Made by a program: the position numbers and the translations under genes. From Thermodesulfobacteriota bacterium (GTDB lineage Bacteria > Desulfobacterota > Thermodesulfobacteria > Thermodesulfobacteriales > Thermodesulfatatoraceae), in contig JAADCO010000007.1 of assembly GCA_013154385.1 (NCBI GenBank), positions 1 through 29,042 of the forward strand: a DNA stretch of 29,042 nucleotides, given 5' to 3'. Of this stretch, positions 1-7,881 are shown piece by piece; positions within the stretch are counted from its first letter, which is position 1, and the number at the start of each line of letters is the position of its first letter. The notes beneath the pieces were generated by a model that did no database searches, was not told where the DNA came from, and worked only from the letters and a program-made list of their open reading frames with translations.

Positions 1-758
1 TCCTTCTCGTGATAGCCGGAACCGTTGTAGACGCCGAAGTGCCAGGACCCGAACCGCCCGGCATAGTGGTTGAAGAGGGGATAGTGGCGCGTGAGCTCCC
101 GCACGTAGTCCGCCGGCAACTGGCCGCCGAAGTAGCCCATCACCCCGACGCCCACGTCGGCGGAGTTGAAGGTCCCGGCGCGCTCGCGGGGCATGGTGCC
201 CTGACAGCGATAGGGGTTGATGTGCTCCTCGAAGTCGAGCCAGGGGAAGTGGCCCTGGCCGATCTCGGACTTCACGTTGGTGAGGAAGCCCACGTCAGGG
301 AGCTTGAGGCCGGCATAGGCGTACTTGATGCGCACGTTGAGGTCCCCGCCTGCTTCCCGGTGCACGTCCGGCGTGAGCCGGAAGGAGAGCCAGGGGTTGA
401 GCCTGGCCTTGAAGTTCAGGTAACCGCGCGTGATCTCGAAGCGGCTCTTGTCCTCCCCGCCCTCCCGGCCGGCGGAGAAGTCAACGTAGGTCAGGGTGCC
501 GAGCTTGATGTTTCTGAGCGCCCGGGGTACGGCCTCCTCCTTGGCGCGGGCCACGGCCTCGGTGACGATCTCCTTTTTCTCCTCCCGTTGCATCTTTTGT
601 TGCTCTGCGGCGAGCTCCTTGAGGACCTCCCGGGCCTCTTCCTCGGTGAGGATCCCTTTGCGCACCAGGATGCGCAGGAGGGGATGATCCACCGAGCTCG
701 CCCAGACCGCGGAGACCAAAAGGGTCCAGCACAAAAAGACGAGCAAAAGAGAACGCAT
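1..758 (-). CDS. Porin-like outer-membrane protein, C-terminus cut off by window edge
   Basis: Reading the minus strand from ATG at 758 gives an open frame of 252 codons running off the window start. The first 20 residues are a typical signal peptide (MRSLLLVFLCWTLLVSAVWA, cleavage probably after VWA). A short charged helical segment follows (about residues 22-75, with LVRKGILTEEEAREVLKE and a Gln/Glu/Lys-rich stretch that could form a coiled coil). From about residue 85 there are alternating aromatic/hydrophobic strands (LGTLTYVDFSAG, RFEITRGYLNFKA, WLSFRLTPDV) that look like a beta-barrel of the phosphate-selective porin O/P type. A helical N-terminal segment before the barrel is common in anaerobic deltaproteobacterial porins. 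A good ribosome site (AAGGAGGGAGG) precedes the ATG; a small inverted repeat (767-778) overlaps it. The substrate cannot be told from the sequence. Confidence 0.7.
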   Translation of the reverse strand, partial: MRSLLLVFLCWTLLVSAVWASSVDHPLLRILVRKGILTEEEAREVLKELAAEQQKMQREEKKEIVTEAVARAKEEAVPRALRNIKLGTLTYVDFSAGREGGEDKSRFEITRGYLNFKARLNPWLSFRLTPDVHREAGGDLNVRIKYAYAGLKLPDVGFLTNVKSEIGQGHFPWLDFEEHINPYRCQGTMPRERAGTFNSADVGVGVMGYFGGQLPADYVRELTRHYPLFNHYAGRFGSWHFGVYNGSGYHEK

Positions 759-804
759 GCCTCCCTCCTTCAAGAAGGTTTTGGCGGGAGGCTAGCGGGG
801 TGAG

Positions 805-833
805 ATCACAAAAGAATCGCAAGATTGTGGCAA
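805..833 (-). promoter_or_regulatory. Candidate sigma70-type promoter of the porin-like gene
   Basis: On the minus strand TTGCCA (828-833, five of six matches to the -35 consensus) is followed after exactly 17 bases by TGTGAT (805-810, four of six matches to -10). Transcription would start near 798, leaving a leader of about 40 bases before the ATG at 758. It lies just downstream of the carboxylase terminator, as expected for a separately transcribed gene. Assigned by eye only. Confidence 0.4.
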
Positions 834-845
834 TTTCTTGACACG

Positions 846-870
846 AAAAAGGGCTCCCTTGCGGGAGCCC
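846..870 (-). terminator. Rho-independent terminator after the carboxylase genes
   Basis: A perfect 8-bp stem (GGGCTCCC/GGGAGCCC, 851-870) closes a four-base loop and, read on the minus strand, runs directly into five T residues (846-850). It lies 28 bases beyond the stop of the carboxyltransferase gene and before the porin-like gene, so it separates the two units. It is the clearest intrinsic terminator in the window. Confidence 0.88.
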
Positions 871-897
871 CTGGAAGCCCAAACCCTTGAGGCAGGG

Positions 898-2916
898 TTA
901 CTTTTCGAGGGGTTTCAGCTCGAACATGAGCTGGCCTTCTTCCACGGTGTCGTTCAGCTTCACGTGGATGGCCACGATCTGGGCGTCGAACGGGGCCACG
1001 ATGGCGTTTTCCATCTTCATGGCCTCGATGTTGGCGATCTCCTCGCCCTTGTGCACGATGTCGCCCACCTTGAGGGTGCCGCGCTGCGGGTTGCCGATGC
1101 GCCAGACGTTTCCGCTGATCGGCGCCCCGATCTGGTTGGGCCCGGAGGCCTTCTTGATCTCCTTCTTCTTGGCCCGCGGGGTCTCCACGGTGTAGACCCG
1201 CGTCTTGTTGTTCACCTTCATCACCACGTGGATGAGGCCCTCGTGCTCCGAACCCACGGAGACGAGCTCGATGGTGTAGGGCTTGCCGTCGAGGTCGAAG
1301 TCCACCTTGTCGCCGGGTTTCTTCAGACCCTCGCGCCAGACGTTGGTGGGGAGCACGAGCGGGGCCTGACCGTACTCGTCGCGGAACTTGATGTATTCCA
1401 CGGCATCCTTGGGGTGCATGAGGAAGAGGATGAACTCCTCCTCGGTGGGCTTGCGCTCGATCTGCTCTTCGAGCTCGCGGCGGAGCTTGTCGAGGTCGTC
1501 GGGTTTGACCGTCTCAAGCGGGCTCTTGTCCGTGCGTTCCTTGATCTTTTCCTTCCATTCGTCGCCAAACGCGCTCTGATAGACCCAGTCCGCCGGCCAG
1601 CCCTGGGGCAGACGGCCGTATTTCCCGAGGATGAGGTTCTTGAAGTCTCCCGGAGCCGTGCGGAAGAGCTGGAGCAACTCCTCCTGCTCCTCGGGGGTCA
1701 TCTTGTCGAAGTCCTGATCCACCTCTTCGACGAACTTGGTCAGCAGGCGGATGAGATGCTCGACCCCCTTGAGCCCCCGCTCCTTGGCGTACCTGTTGAC
1801 CATGCCCGAGCAGGTGACCCAGGTGATCTGGGAGCCGGGAGTCACGTCGAAGTACTTGACGATGCGGTTGTAGAGGGACATGACGCGCAGGATCTGCGGC
1901 ATGAGATGGAGGAACCCGCCCTTTTCCGCCTGCTCGAAGGAGCTGGGGAAGGCTCCGCCGGGCATCTTGTGCTTGGTGACGTTGTGGTCAAAGCCCTTGA
2001 AGGGGCTCTCGGCCCAGGCGTACTGGTTGATCCATTCGCGCACCTTCTGGACCGCGTCCTCGGCGGCCTGGCGATTGAGATGCACCTTGACCCCGGCCTC
2101 CTCGAGATAGGCGTGGACCGCAAGAATCGGCGGCTGACCGTAGAAGCGCGTGAGGGAATCTTCCTCCACGTCGAGGATCTTGGCCCCGGCCTGGGCCGCG
2201 GCGAGATAGGCCGGAAGCGCCAGACCGTCGGTGGTGTGGCGGTGGTAGTGGATGACGAGGTCCGGATACTTCTGCTTGATGGCGTCCACCAGCTGGGCGA
2301 TGCGCTTGGGGCTCCCCACTCCGGCCATGTCCTTGATGCAGAGGACGATCTCGTCCACACCGCCGCAGAGGTCAACGATCTCGTCCACCACGGAGAGGTA
2401 GTATTCGTCCGTGGTCCAGTCGGCCTGGGTGAAGGAGATTGCCGGCTCGAAGAGGCGCCCGCGCTTCATGACGATCTCGGCCACGGTGCGCATGTTGCGG
2501 ATGTCGTTCAAGAACGAAAAGCAACGCCAGACGTCTATGTCCACCCGGGCCACGACGTATTCGATGACGTTCTTGGGATAGGGCCGGTATCCCCAGAGGT
2601 TGGTCTCCCGGATGAGCGTCTGGAGGAGGACCGAGGGCATCTTCTCCCGCAGGATGCGGATCTCCTCGAAGGGATCCTCGCGGCGGTTCATGATGCCCAC
2701 GTGCCATCTGGCCCCGCCGTGACACTCCGAGCTGAAAAGCCCCATCTTCTCGTAGTAGGGGGCCAGCGTGGCCAGGTCGTAGATGCGATGGCGGTTCTTG
2801 TAGTCCGACTGGCCGGCATCGCGCATGCCGGTAGAGGTAAACATGACCCCGTCGAGATCGCGGAGGGTCTTGACGATCTCGCGGGGCGTCATTCCGGGTT
2901 TGACGATGTTCCACAT
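898..2916 (-). CDS. Biotin-dependent carboxylase, carboxyltransferase plus biotinyl subunit (PycB/OadA-like, divergent)
   Basis: A 672-residue protein built like pyruvate carboxylase subunit B or oxaloacetate decarboxylase alpha. It has an HMGL-type TIM barrel (about 15-290), a conserved carboxylase domain (about 300-540) and a C-terminal biotinyl domain (about 600-672) whose EAMKMENA motif puts the biotinyl lysine at Lys634. Conserved core residues are Arg32, Asp33 and Gln36 (MRDAGQS), the candidate carbamylated Lys195 (CIKDMAG) and the metal-type histidines 223/225/227 (HYHRH). Other signature positions are changed: RDAHQS is RDAGQS, GGATFD is GGARWH, FDALND is FSFLND, and the TSQP segment with the catalytic Thr reads YGQP. 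The family is clear, but the acceptor may not be pyruvate. Oxaloacetate, 2-oxoglutarate or another oxoacid reaction is possible. It lies 32 bases downstream of the biotin carboxylase gene, evidently in one operon. Confidence 0.85.
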   Translation of the reverse strand: MWNIVKPGMTPREIVKTLRDLDGVMFTSTGMRDAGQSDYKNRHRIYDLATLAPYYEKMGLFSSECHGGARWHVGIMNRREDPFEEIRILREKMPSVLLQTLIRETNLWGYRPYPKNVIEYVVARVDIDVWRCFSFLNDIRNMRTVAEIVMKRGRLFEPAISFTQADWTTDEYYLSVVDEIVDLCGGVDEIVLCIKDMAGVGSPKRIAQLVDAIKQKYPDLVIHYHRHTTDGLALPAYLAAAQAGAKILDVEEDSLTRFYGQPPILAVHAYLEEAGVKVHLNRQAAEDAVQKVREWINQYAWAESPFKGFDHNVTKHKMPGGAFPSSFEQAEKGGFLHLMPQILRVMSLYNRIVKYFDVTPGSQITWVTCSGMVNRYAKERGLKGVEHLIRLLTKFVEEVDQDFDKMTPEEQEELLQLFRTAPGDFKNLILGKYGRLPQGWPADWVYQSAFGDEWKEKIKERTDKSPLETVKPDDLDKLRRELEEQIERKPTEEEFILFLMHPKDAVEYIKFRDEYGQAPLVLPTNVWREGLKKPGDKVDFDLDGKPYTIELVSVGSEHEGLIHVVMKVNNKTRVYTVETPRAKKKEIKKASGPNQIGAPISGNVWRIGNPQRGTLKVGDIVHKGEEIANIEAMKMENAIVAPFDAQIVAIHVKLNDTVEEGQLMFELKPLEK

Positions 2917-2948
2917 GGCTCACACTCCCTTTCTGATCTCGCTCCGAA

Positions 2949-4406
2949 CTACATCCAGGGCTGCGGCCCGAGGGCCGAGACCCGCGCCACGAACTTGGCG
3001 ATCTTGAGCACCTCGTCCTCGGTGCTCTTCTCCTTGAACATGGCCACCAGTTCGTTGAGATGTTCCTCGATGAAGGTGGTGGAGAAATGCCCCGCCCGGA
3101 AGGATGGATGCCGGATGATCGAGAGGAGGAGCGGAGCAATGGTCTTCACCCCTTCCACCCGAAGGTCACGCCCCAGCGCCCGATCCATGGTGCGGATGGC
3201 GGCCTCGCGGTTCTGCCCGGCGGTCATGATGAGCATGATGAGAGAGTCGTAGTAAGGCGGAATGTCGGCTCCTTCGTAAACGCCCTGAGAGATGCGCACC
3301 GCCGGCCCCTGCGGGAGCTGGAGACGGGTGATGGTGCCGAAGGAGGGATTGAAGGTGATGGGGTCTTCGGCGTTCAGCCGCACCTCAAGGGCCCAACGAT
3401 TGGCCTTGATCTCCGACTGGCGCACGGGAAGCTTCTTGCCTTCGGCCACGTCGAGCATGAGGGAGACGATGTCGAGACCGGTGATGAGCTCGGTCACGCC
3501 GTGTTCCACCTGGAGCCGCGTGTTGACCTCGAGGAAGTAGAACTTGTTGGTCGCCGAATCGAAGATGAACTCGACCGTGCCGGCGGAGGTGTAGCCGATC
3601 TCGCGCATGAGGCGCACGGCGGTGAAGCAGATCTCTTCGCGCAGGTCTTCGTCTATGGAGGGCGAAGGGGCCTCCTCGATGATCTTCTGGTTGCGCCGCT
3701 GGAGGGTGCACTCGCGCTCGAAGAGGTGGAGGACCTTGCCGTGCGTGTCCGCCACGATCTGGACCTCGATGTGGCGGCCCTTCTGGATGTACTTCTCCGC
3801 AAGGAGGGTATCGTCACCAAAGGCCTTCATGGCCTCGGACTTGGCCTGGTTGAAGGCGATGGGGAGCTGTTCTTCGCTTTCCACCTTCACCATGCCCTTT
3901 CCGCCGCCGCCGCGCGCGGCCTTGAGCATGATGGGGAAATCCACGTTCTCTTCCTTGATCCAGCGCCTGAGTTCCTCGATGTCCTTGACGTTGTCTATGC
4001 CCGGGATGGTGGGCACGTTGGCCTGACGGGCGTACTTCTTGGCCTCGACCTTGTCGCCCATGGCCCGGATGACCTTGGGCGGAGGGCCGATCCAGATGAG
4101 CCCGGCATCCTGGACCATCTCGGCGAAGTCGGCGTTCTCCGCCAGGAACCCCCATCCGGGATGGATGGCGTCGGCCCCCACCTTCAGGGCCGCCCCGATG
4201 ATCTTTTCCATGTTGAGATAGGACTCAAGCGGAGGCGGCTCCCCGATGCAGACGGCCTGGTCAGCCAGACGCACGTGGTAGGCCAGACGGTCGGCCGTGC
4301 TGTAGATGGCCGTGGTCTTGATGCGCCGATCCCGGCAGGTGTCCATGATGCGGACCGCCGGTACGCCACGGTTGGCAATGAGGACGTGGTTGATCTGTTT
4401 CTCCAT
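2949..4406 (-). CDS. Biotin carboxylase subunit (PycA/AccC-like, divergent)
   Basis: A 485-residue ATP-grasp biotin carboxylase that should use ATP and bicarbonate to carboxylate the biotin on the partner encoded next. Domain order is normal: N-terminal fold with LIANRG (9-14), ATP-grasp with Lys119, Lys162 and the glycine loop 166-169, HIEVQ (212-216), and the active-site strand EVNTRLQVEH (293-302) supplying Glu293, Asn295, Arg297 and Glu301, then the C-terminal domain. Several usually invariant positions differ: NRGEIA is NRGVPA, QRRHQK is QRRNQK (Asn239), and VEHPVTE is VEHGVTE (Gly303). The gene is first in the operon and starts at an ATG after GGTGAGGAG. Its pairing with a full-length carboxyltransferase/biotinyl gene, and the absence of accB or accA/D nearby, argue for a PycAB-type enzyme rather than acetyl-CoA carboxylase. 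Confidence 0.85.
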   Translation of the reverse strand: MEKQINHVLIANRGVPAVRIMDTCRDRRIKTTAIYSTADRLAYHVRLADQAVCIGEPPPLESYLNMEKIIGAALKVGADAIHPGWGFLAENADFAEMVQDAGLIWIGPPPKVIRAMGDKVEAKKYARQANVPTIPGIDNVKDIEELRRWIKEENVDFPIMLKAARGGGGKGMVKVESEEQLPIAFNQAKSEAMKAFGDDTLLAEKYIQKGRHIEVQIVADTHGKVLHLFERECTLQRRNQKIIEEAPSPSIDEDLREEICFTAVRLMREIGYTSAGTVEFIFDSATNKFYFLEVNTRLQVEHGVTELITGLDIVSLMLDVAEGKKLPVRQSEIKANRWALEVRLNAEDPITFNPSFGTITRLQLPQGPAVRISQGVYEGADIPPYYDSLIMLIMTAGQNREAAIRTMDRALGRDLRVEGVKTIAPLLLSIIRHPSFRAGHFSTTFIEEHLNELVAMFKEKSTEDEVLKIAKFVARVSALGPQPWM

Positions 4407-4436
4407 GGTTCACTCCTCACCCGGTGTTGGGCAAAC

Positions 4437-4465
4437 GAATTACTCAAAAATCGGGGATTTGGCAA
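4437..4465 (-). promoter_or_regulatory. Possible promoter of the carboxylase operon
   Basis: In the 110-base gap upstream of the biotin carboxylase gene, the minus strand reads TTGCCA (4460-4465), a 17-base spacer, then TAATTC (4437-4442). The -35 is good and identical to that of the porin-like gene; the -10 is weak. The rest of the gap is AT-richer than its surroundings but shows no other clear signal. Confidence 0.25.
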
Positions 4466-4510
4466 ATAGGCTGAGAGGGTTTGGAGGGTTAAGTGGGCTT
4501 TTTACGGGAG

Positions 4511-4535
4511 AAAAAATCAGGAAGAGGCGCCCTCC
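4511..4535 (-). terminator. Possible weak terminator after the PHP gene
   Basis: Minus-strand GGAGG-GCG-CCTCT (4523-4535) can form a five-pair hairpin including one G-T pair. It is followed, after the TGA stop of the PHP gene, by six T residues (4511-4516). The stem is short and separated from the T-run by six bases, so this is tentative. Confidence 0.3.
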
Positions 4536-5170
4536 AGAAACCTCTGCCGCGCCTGACGATACAGTTCGCGAACTTCCTCTTCGGAAAGTCCGGCGCCGCG
4601 ACCCACGCGGAAGGCAAACTCCGGGGTCATGAAGTCTCCGGGCGCGTGGCCGTCGGAGTTGATGACCAGCGGCGCTCCGAGGCGGCGGGCCAGGGCCGCC
4701 ACGTGGCCGTTGGTCAGGCTGTGCCCCTTGCGGCCGGAGAGCTCGAGGAAGACACCCCGCTCAGCGGCGAGCTTCACCTCCTCTTCGGAGATGAGGCCGG
4801 GGTGGGCCAGGATGTCCGCCCCGGCGCGGATGGCCGCCAGGTTCGTCCCCGGTTCCACGGGTTCGACCAAGGTCTCGCCGTGGACGACGACGATCTCCGC
4901 GCCCAGGGCCCGCGCCCGCGAAACCAGCTCCGGGATCATCGGGGGCGGCACGTGGGTGATCTCGATCCCGGGGATGAGTTTGGTCTCCGAGATCTGGTTC
5001 AAGGCGCGGGCCGCCGCCAGCAGGCGGGGCACGATGAGGTCAATGTTGGCGTGGTCCGCGTGGTCGGTGATGGCCACGGCTTCGTAGCCCATCACCTTCA
5101 CCCTTTGCAGGAGTTCGGCCGGGATGAGTTCTCCGTCGCTGAAGATGGAATGGCAGTGGAGATCAAACAT
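4517..5170 (-). CDS. PHP-domain phosphoesterase
   Basis: A 217-residue PHP (polymerase and histidinol phosphatase) protein. The metal-site motifs are all visible: DLHCHSIFSDGE at the N-terminus (HxH), ITDHADH, a Glu in IPGIEITH, VVHGETL, ILAHPG and the terminal NSDGHAPGD. The protein is a single PHP domain with nothing added, the size of small stand-alone PHP hydrolases. The substrate could be a sugar phosphate, histidinol phosphate or a nucleotide; no his genes are near. The ATG at 5170 overlaps the stop of the upstream gene in a TGATG arrangement, so translation is probably coupled; a GTG three bases earlier is also possible. It is the last gene of a miaB-DUF151-PHP unit. Confidence 0.85.
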   Translation of the reverse strand: MFDLHCHSIFSDGELIPAELLQRVKVMGYEAVAITDHADHANIDLIVPRLLAAARALNQISETKLIPGIEITHVPPPMIPELVSRARALGAEIVVVHGETLVEPVEPGTNLAAIRAGADILAHPGLISEEEVKLAAERGVFLELSGRKGHSLTNGHVAALARRLGAPLVINSDGHAPGDFMTPEFAFRVGRGAGLSEEEVRELYRQARQRFLEGASS

Positions 5171-5694
5171 CACATCTTGTACTTGCTGATGGCCGTGGGA
5201 TCGAGCTTCTCCAGGAGCTCCTTGAGCTTTTCCTTGTCCTGGTCCTGCTCCGCGGCTGCCTCGCCGCCTTCTTTCTCCTCGCTCTTGGCCGCTTCCTCGA
5301 GGGCCTTGCTCTTGCGGAAGACCTCTTCGTGGACCCAGATCTCGGCCCCGGTGCGGAGAGCCAGGGCAACGGCGTCGCTCGGACGGGCGTCTATCTGGAC
5401 CTCCCGTCCGTCTATGTCCAGGGTGATCAGGGCGTAGTAGGTGTTGTCCCTGAGATCGCAGACCTCGATCCGCGGGATCTTGATGCCCAGGTGATCGAGG
5501 ATGTTGATCATCAGGTCGTGGGTCATGGGACGCGAAAACTGGATGTTCTCAAGTCTCGTGGCAATGGCCGTGGCCTCAAGCAGCCCGATCCAGATGGGAA
5601 GCGCTCTTTCCCCCTCTTCCTCGCGCAGGATCATCACCGGACTGTTCGAGACCGGATCCAAGGCAATCGCCTGGACCTTCATTTTTACCTTCAT
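5170..5694 (-). CDS. Bifunctional nuclease family protein (DUF151/BFN)
   Basis: A 174-residue protein of the DUF151 family, for which some members have been reported as DNase/RNase and others only described structurally. Recognisable segments are DPVSNSPVMILREEEGERAL, LPIWIGLLEATAIA, MTHDLMINILDHLG, YYALITLDIDG and DARPSDAVALALRTG, spanning about residues 8-125. An acidic and lysine-rich tail (about 130-165) precedes the C-terminal LDPTAISKYKM. The open frame continues upstream into miaB, but the ATG at 5694 overlaps the miaB stop as TGATG and gives the normal family N-terminus (MKVKMKVQAIALDP). The role in this cell is unknown; the order miaB-DUF151 suggests co-expression. Confidence 0.85.
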   Translation of the reverse strand: MKVKMKVQAIALDPVSNSPVMILREEEGERALPIWIGLLEATAIATRLENIQFSRPMTHDLMINILDHLGIKIPRIEVCDLRDNTYYALITLDIDGREVQIDARPSDAVALALRTGAEIWVHEEVFRKSKALEEAAKSEEKEGGEAAAEQDQDKEKLKELLEKLDPTAISKYKM

Positions 5695-7037
5695 CAAGCT
5701 TCCCCCTTCGGCGGATTGACCGTCTCCAGATAGCGGCCCCTGAGGGAATGTTGGCCGCACCCTTCAATCAAAACATGAACGAGCTGGCCTTTCAAACCCG
5801 CGGGGCCTTCGAAGTTTACGACGTGGTTGGTGCGGGTGCGTCCGGTGAGCAACTCCGGATTGCCCGGACTGGGACCCTCCACCAAAACTTCCTCCACCCG
5901 CCCGATGTAAGACTCGTTGATCTCGCGGGTGATGCGGTTCTGTAGCTCGTGCACCAGCGCCAGCCTCCGGGCCTTCTCCTCCTCCGGGACCTTGTCCTCA
6001 AAGGCGGTGGACCGCGCCAGAGGACGGTCGGAGTACTTGAAGGAGAAGATCTCGTGATAGCGCACCTCCTCGAGCAGGGAGAGCGTTTGCCGGAAGTCTT
6101 CGTCGGTTTCACCGGGGAACCCGACAATGATGTCGGTGGTGAGCGCGATCTCCGGACAGATCTCCCGCAGGCGCCTCACCTTCTCGAGGTACTCCTCGCG
6201 GGTGTAGCGCCGGTTCATGCGCGCCAGCACCCGGTTGGAACCCGCTTGCACGGGCAGATGGAGATGCTCGCACACTTCCGGCACCTCGGCGAAGCAGCGC
6301 ATGAGTTCCTCGTCGAGATCCTTGGGATGGCTGGTGGTGAAACGCACGCGCCACAAGCCCGGAATCGAGGCCACCTCCCGCAGGAGGGCGGCAAAGCTCG
6401 GAAAACCCTTCTCCTTGCGTCCGTAGGAGTTGACGTTCTGGCCGAGGAGGGTGACCTCCCGCACGCCCTGGCGCACGAGGCACTCGACCTCGGCCAGGAT
6501 CTCCTCCGGCGGGCGGCTCACCTCTCGCCCGCGCGTGTGGGGCACCACGCAGTAAGCGCAGAAGTTGTCGCACCCCTGCATGATGGTCACGAAGGCCTTG
6601 ACCGGGCGATGACCGTCGAACTCCGGGAGGACCAGCGGCTGGCGAAACCCCTTCCGGAACTCCACGTCCACCACCGGCCCTTCTCCGGCCCGCACCTTGG
6701 CCAGGGCCTCGGGAAGACGATAGACCGCCTGCGGTCCGAGCACGAGATCCACGTGCGGCAGGCGCTTGAGGAGCTTCTCGCCTTCCTGCTGGGCCACGCA
6801 TCCGCACACCCCAATGACCAGCTCGGGCCGGGAACGCTTGAGATGCTTGAGCCGCCCCACCAGGCCGTAGACCTTCTCCTCGGCCTTCTGCCGCACCGAA
6901 CAGGTGTTCACCAGGATGAGGTCCGCCTCCTTGGGCTCGGCGCAGGGCACGTACTCGTCCTTCAGGAGCAACAGCATGCGCTCGGAGTCGTATTCGTTCA
7001 TCTGACAGCCGAAAGTGCGAATAAAGACCTTTTTCAT
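5694..7037 (-). CDS. miaB: tRNA-2-methylthio-N6-dimethylallyladenosine synthase MiaB
   Basis: A 447-residue radical-SAM methylthiotransferase that adds the 2-methylthio group to i6A37 of tRNAs reading UNN codons. The N-terminal UPF0004 domain carries the auxiliary-cluster cysteines Cys11 (TFGCQMN), Cys46 (NTCSVR) and Cys80 (GVCGCVAQ). The radical-SAM cluster is CDNFCAYC (Cys156, 160, 163), followed by VVPHTRGREVSR, and a TRAM domain occupies roughly the last 65 residues. GQNVNSYG and VQAGSNRVLARMNR are typical of MiaB rather than RimO or MtaB. It is the first gene of the unit and its stop overlaps the DUF151 start. Confidence 0.95.
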   Translation of the reverse strand: MKKVFIRTFGCQMNEYDSERMLLLLKDEYVPCAEPKEADLILVNTCSVRQKAEEKVYGLVGRLKHLKRSRPELVIGVCGCVAQQEGEKLLKRLPHVDLVLGPQAVYRLPEALAKVRAGEGPVVDVEFRKGFRQPLVLPEFDGHRPVKAFVTIMQGCDNFCAYCVVPHTRGREVSRPPEEILAEVECLVRQGVREVTLLGQNVNSYGRKEKGFPSFAALLREVASIPGLWRVRFTTSHPKDLDEELMRCFAEVPEVCEHLHLPVQAGSNRVLARMNRRYTREEYLEKVRRLREICPEIALTTDIIVGFPGETDEDFRQTLSLLEEVRYHEIFSFKYSDRPLARSTAFEDKVPEEEKARRLALVHELQNRITREINESYIGRVEEVLVEGPSPGNPELLTGRTRTNHVVNFEGPAGLKGQLVHVLIEGCGQHSLRGRYLETVNPPKGEA

Positions 7038-7084
7038 GTCCTTTCCGGTTTTCAGCCAAAATATGGCGCCTTGGTCTCCTCCAA

Positions 7085-7113
7085 ATTTTAATCATTTCCC
7101 GCACTTTCTTCAG
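7085..7113 (-). promoter_or_regulatory. Possible miaB promoter
   Basis: The minus strand shows TAAAAT (7085-7090, five of six to the -10 consensus) with CTGAAG 17 bases upstream (7108-7113, three of six to -35). It lies about 50 bases before the miaB start in the 121-base divergent intergenic region, interleaved with the candidate promoter of the opposite gene. Confidence 0.35.
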
Positions 7114-7122
7114 CCCTGCTGA

Positions 7123-7151
7123 TTGACGCCCGGCAAAGGGCCTTCTAATTT
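7123..7151 (+). promoter_or_regulatory. Candidate promoter of the creatininase-family gene
   Basis: TTGACG (7123-7128, five of six to -35), a 17-base spacer and TAATTT (7146-7151, three of six to -10). With usual spacing transcription would start at about 7157-7160, right at the ATG at 7159, which would make the mRNA essentially leaderless. Confidence 0.4.
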
Positions 7152-7158
7152 GGGAGGC

Positions 7159-7881
7159 ATGTTAATCACCGATCTCAACATGGAAGAATTCGAAGAAGGC
7201 CTCAAGAAGACCCGCACCATCGTGCTACCCTTCGGGTCCGTGGAGGAGCACGGGCGGCACCTCCCTCTGGGCACGGACACGCTCCAGATGTACGAGATCG
7301 CCAAGCTCGCCGCGCAGCGGCGGCCCCTTTTCGTGGCGCCGCCGGTCTTCTACGGGCTTTGCCGAAGCACCCGCGAGCATCCGGGCACCGTGAGCATCCG
7401 CGGCCAAACCCTCCGCGCCCTGCTCCTTGACCTGCTCGAATCCTACCATCGCCAGGGCCTCAGGAACTTCCTGGTCCTTTCCGGGCACGCCGGAGGCACG
7501 CACATTGCATACCTCATAGACGCAGCCGAGGAATTCCTGGAAAGGGTGGAAGGAGTGAAGATCGCCGTGGCTTCGATCCTCGATCTCCTGCGGGAAGGAG
7601 CGCTCGACCTCCTCGAGACGCCGCGGGATTCGCACGCCGGTGAGTTCGAGACCTCGCTCATGCTCCACTTCTTCCCGGACCTGGTAAAGGGCACGAGCCC
7701 CGAGGAATACCCGGCCTTTCCCAAGCCCATCCTGGTACGCCACAAGCGGCGTTTCTGGCCCGGTGGGGTCTGGGGAGACCCTTCCAAGGCCTCGGCGGAG
7801 AAGGGTAAAATGTTCGCCGAACGCCTGGCCAAGGTCATCTGCGGCCTAGCCACCAAAATCGAAAGCATGGAGGAGATTTGA
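7159..7881 (+). CDS. Creatininase-family metal-dependent amidohydrolase
   Basis: A 240-residue protein of the creatininase/FAPy-deformylase/MftE superfamily, which hydrolyses cyclic amides or formamides using two metal ions. The ligand motifs are present: GSVEEHGRHLPLGTDT (Glu, His, Asp), VLSGHAGGTHIAY (His) and DSHAGEFETSLML (second Glu). The substrate cannot be deduced; mycofactocin and riboflavin-like neighbours are absent. The ATG at 7159 gives the usual family N-terminus (MLITDLNMEEFEEGL). GGGAGG lies only one base upstream, too close for a standard ribosome site. In-frame TTG codons at 7123 and 7150 are alternatives, but 7123 would sit inside the candidate -35. Its stop overlaps the start of the thioredoxin-like gene (TGATG), so the two form a small operon. 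Confidence 0.8.
   Translation: MLITDLNMEEFEEGLKKTRTIVLPFGSVEEHGRHLPLGTDTLQMYEIAKLAAQRRPLFVAPPVFYGLCRSTREHPGTVSIRGQTLRALLLDLLESYHRQGLRNFLVLSGHAGGTHIAYLIDAAEEFLERVEGVKIAVASILDLLREGALDLLETPRDSHAGEFETSLMLHFFPDLVKGTSPEEYPAFPKPILVRHKRRFWPGGVWGDPSKASAEKGKMFAERLAKVICGLATKIESMEEI

Noticed and set aside
838..843. TTGACA on the plus strand as a promoter
   Set aside because: No -10-like hexamer lies 16-18 bases downstream (that stretch is the terminator hairpin) and no plus-strand gene follows.
481..882. 133-codon minus-strand frame at the window start
   Set aside because: It overlaps the porin-like gene in another phase. The porin frame has a signal peptide, a ribosome site and barrel-like strands, and this one has none of these.
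838..3252. 804-codon open frame on the plus strand opposite the carboxylase
   Set aside because: It is the antisense shadow of two clearly homologous genes. The product is a His/Asp/Leu/Val-rich chain with no recognisable domain, as expected opposite GC-rich codons. The same holds for the plus-strand frame at 3060-4469.
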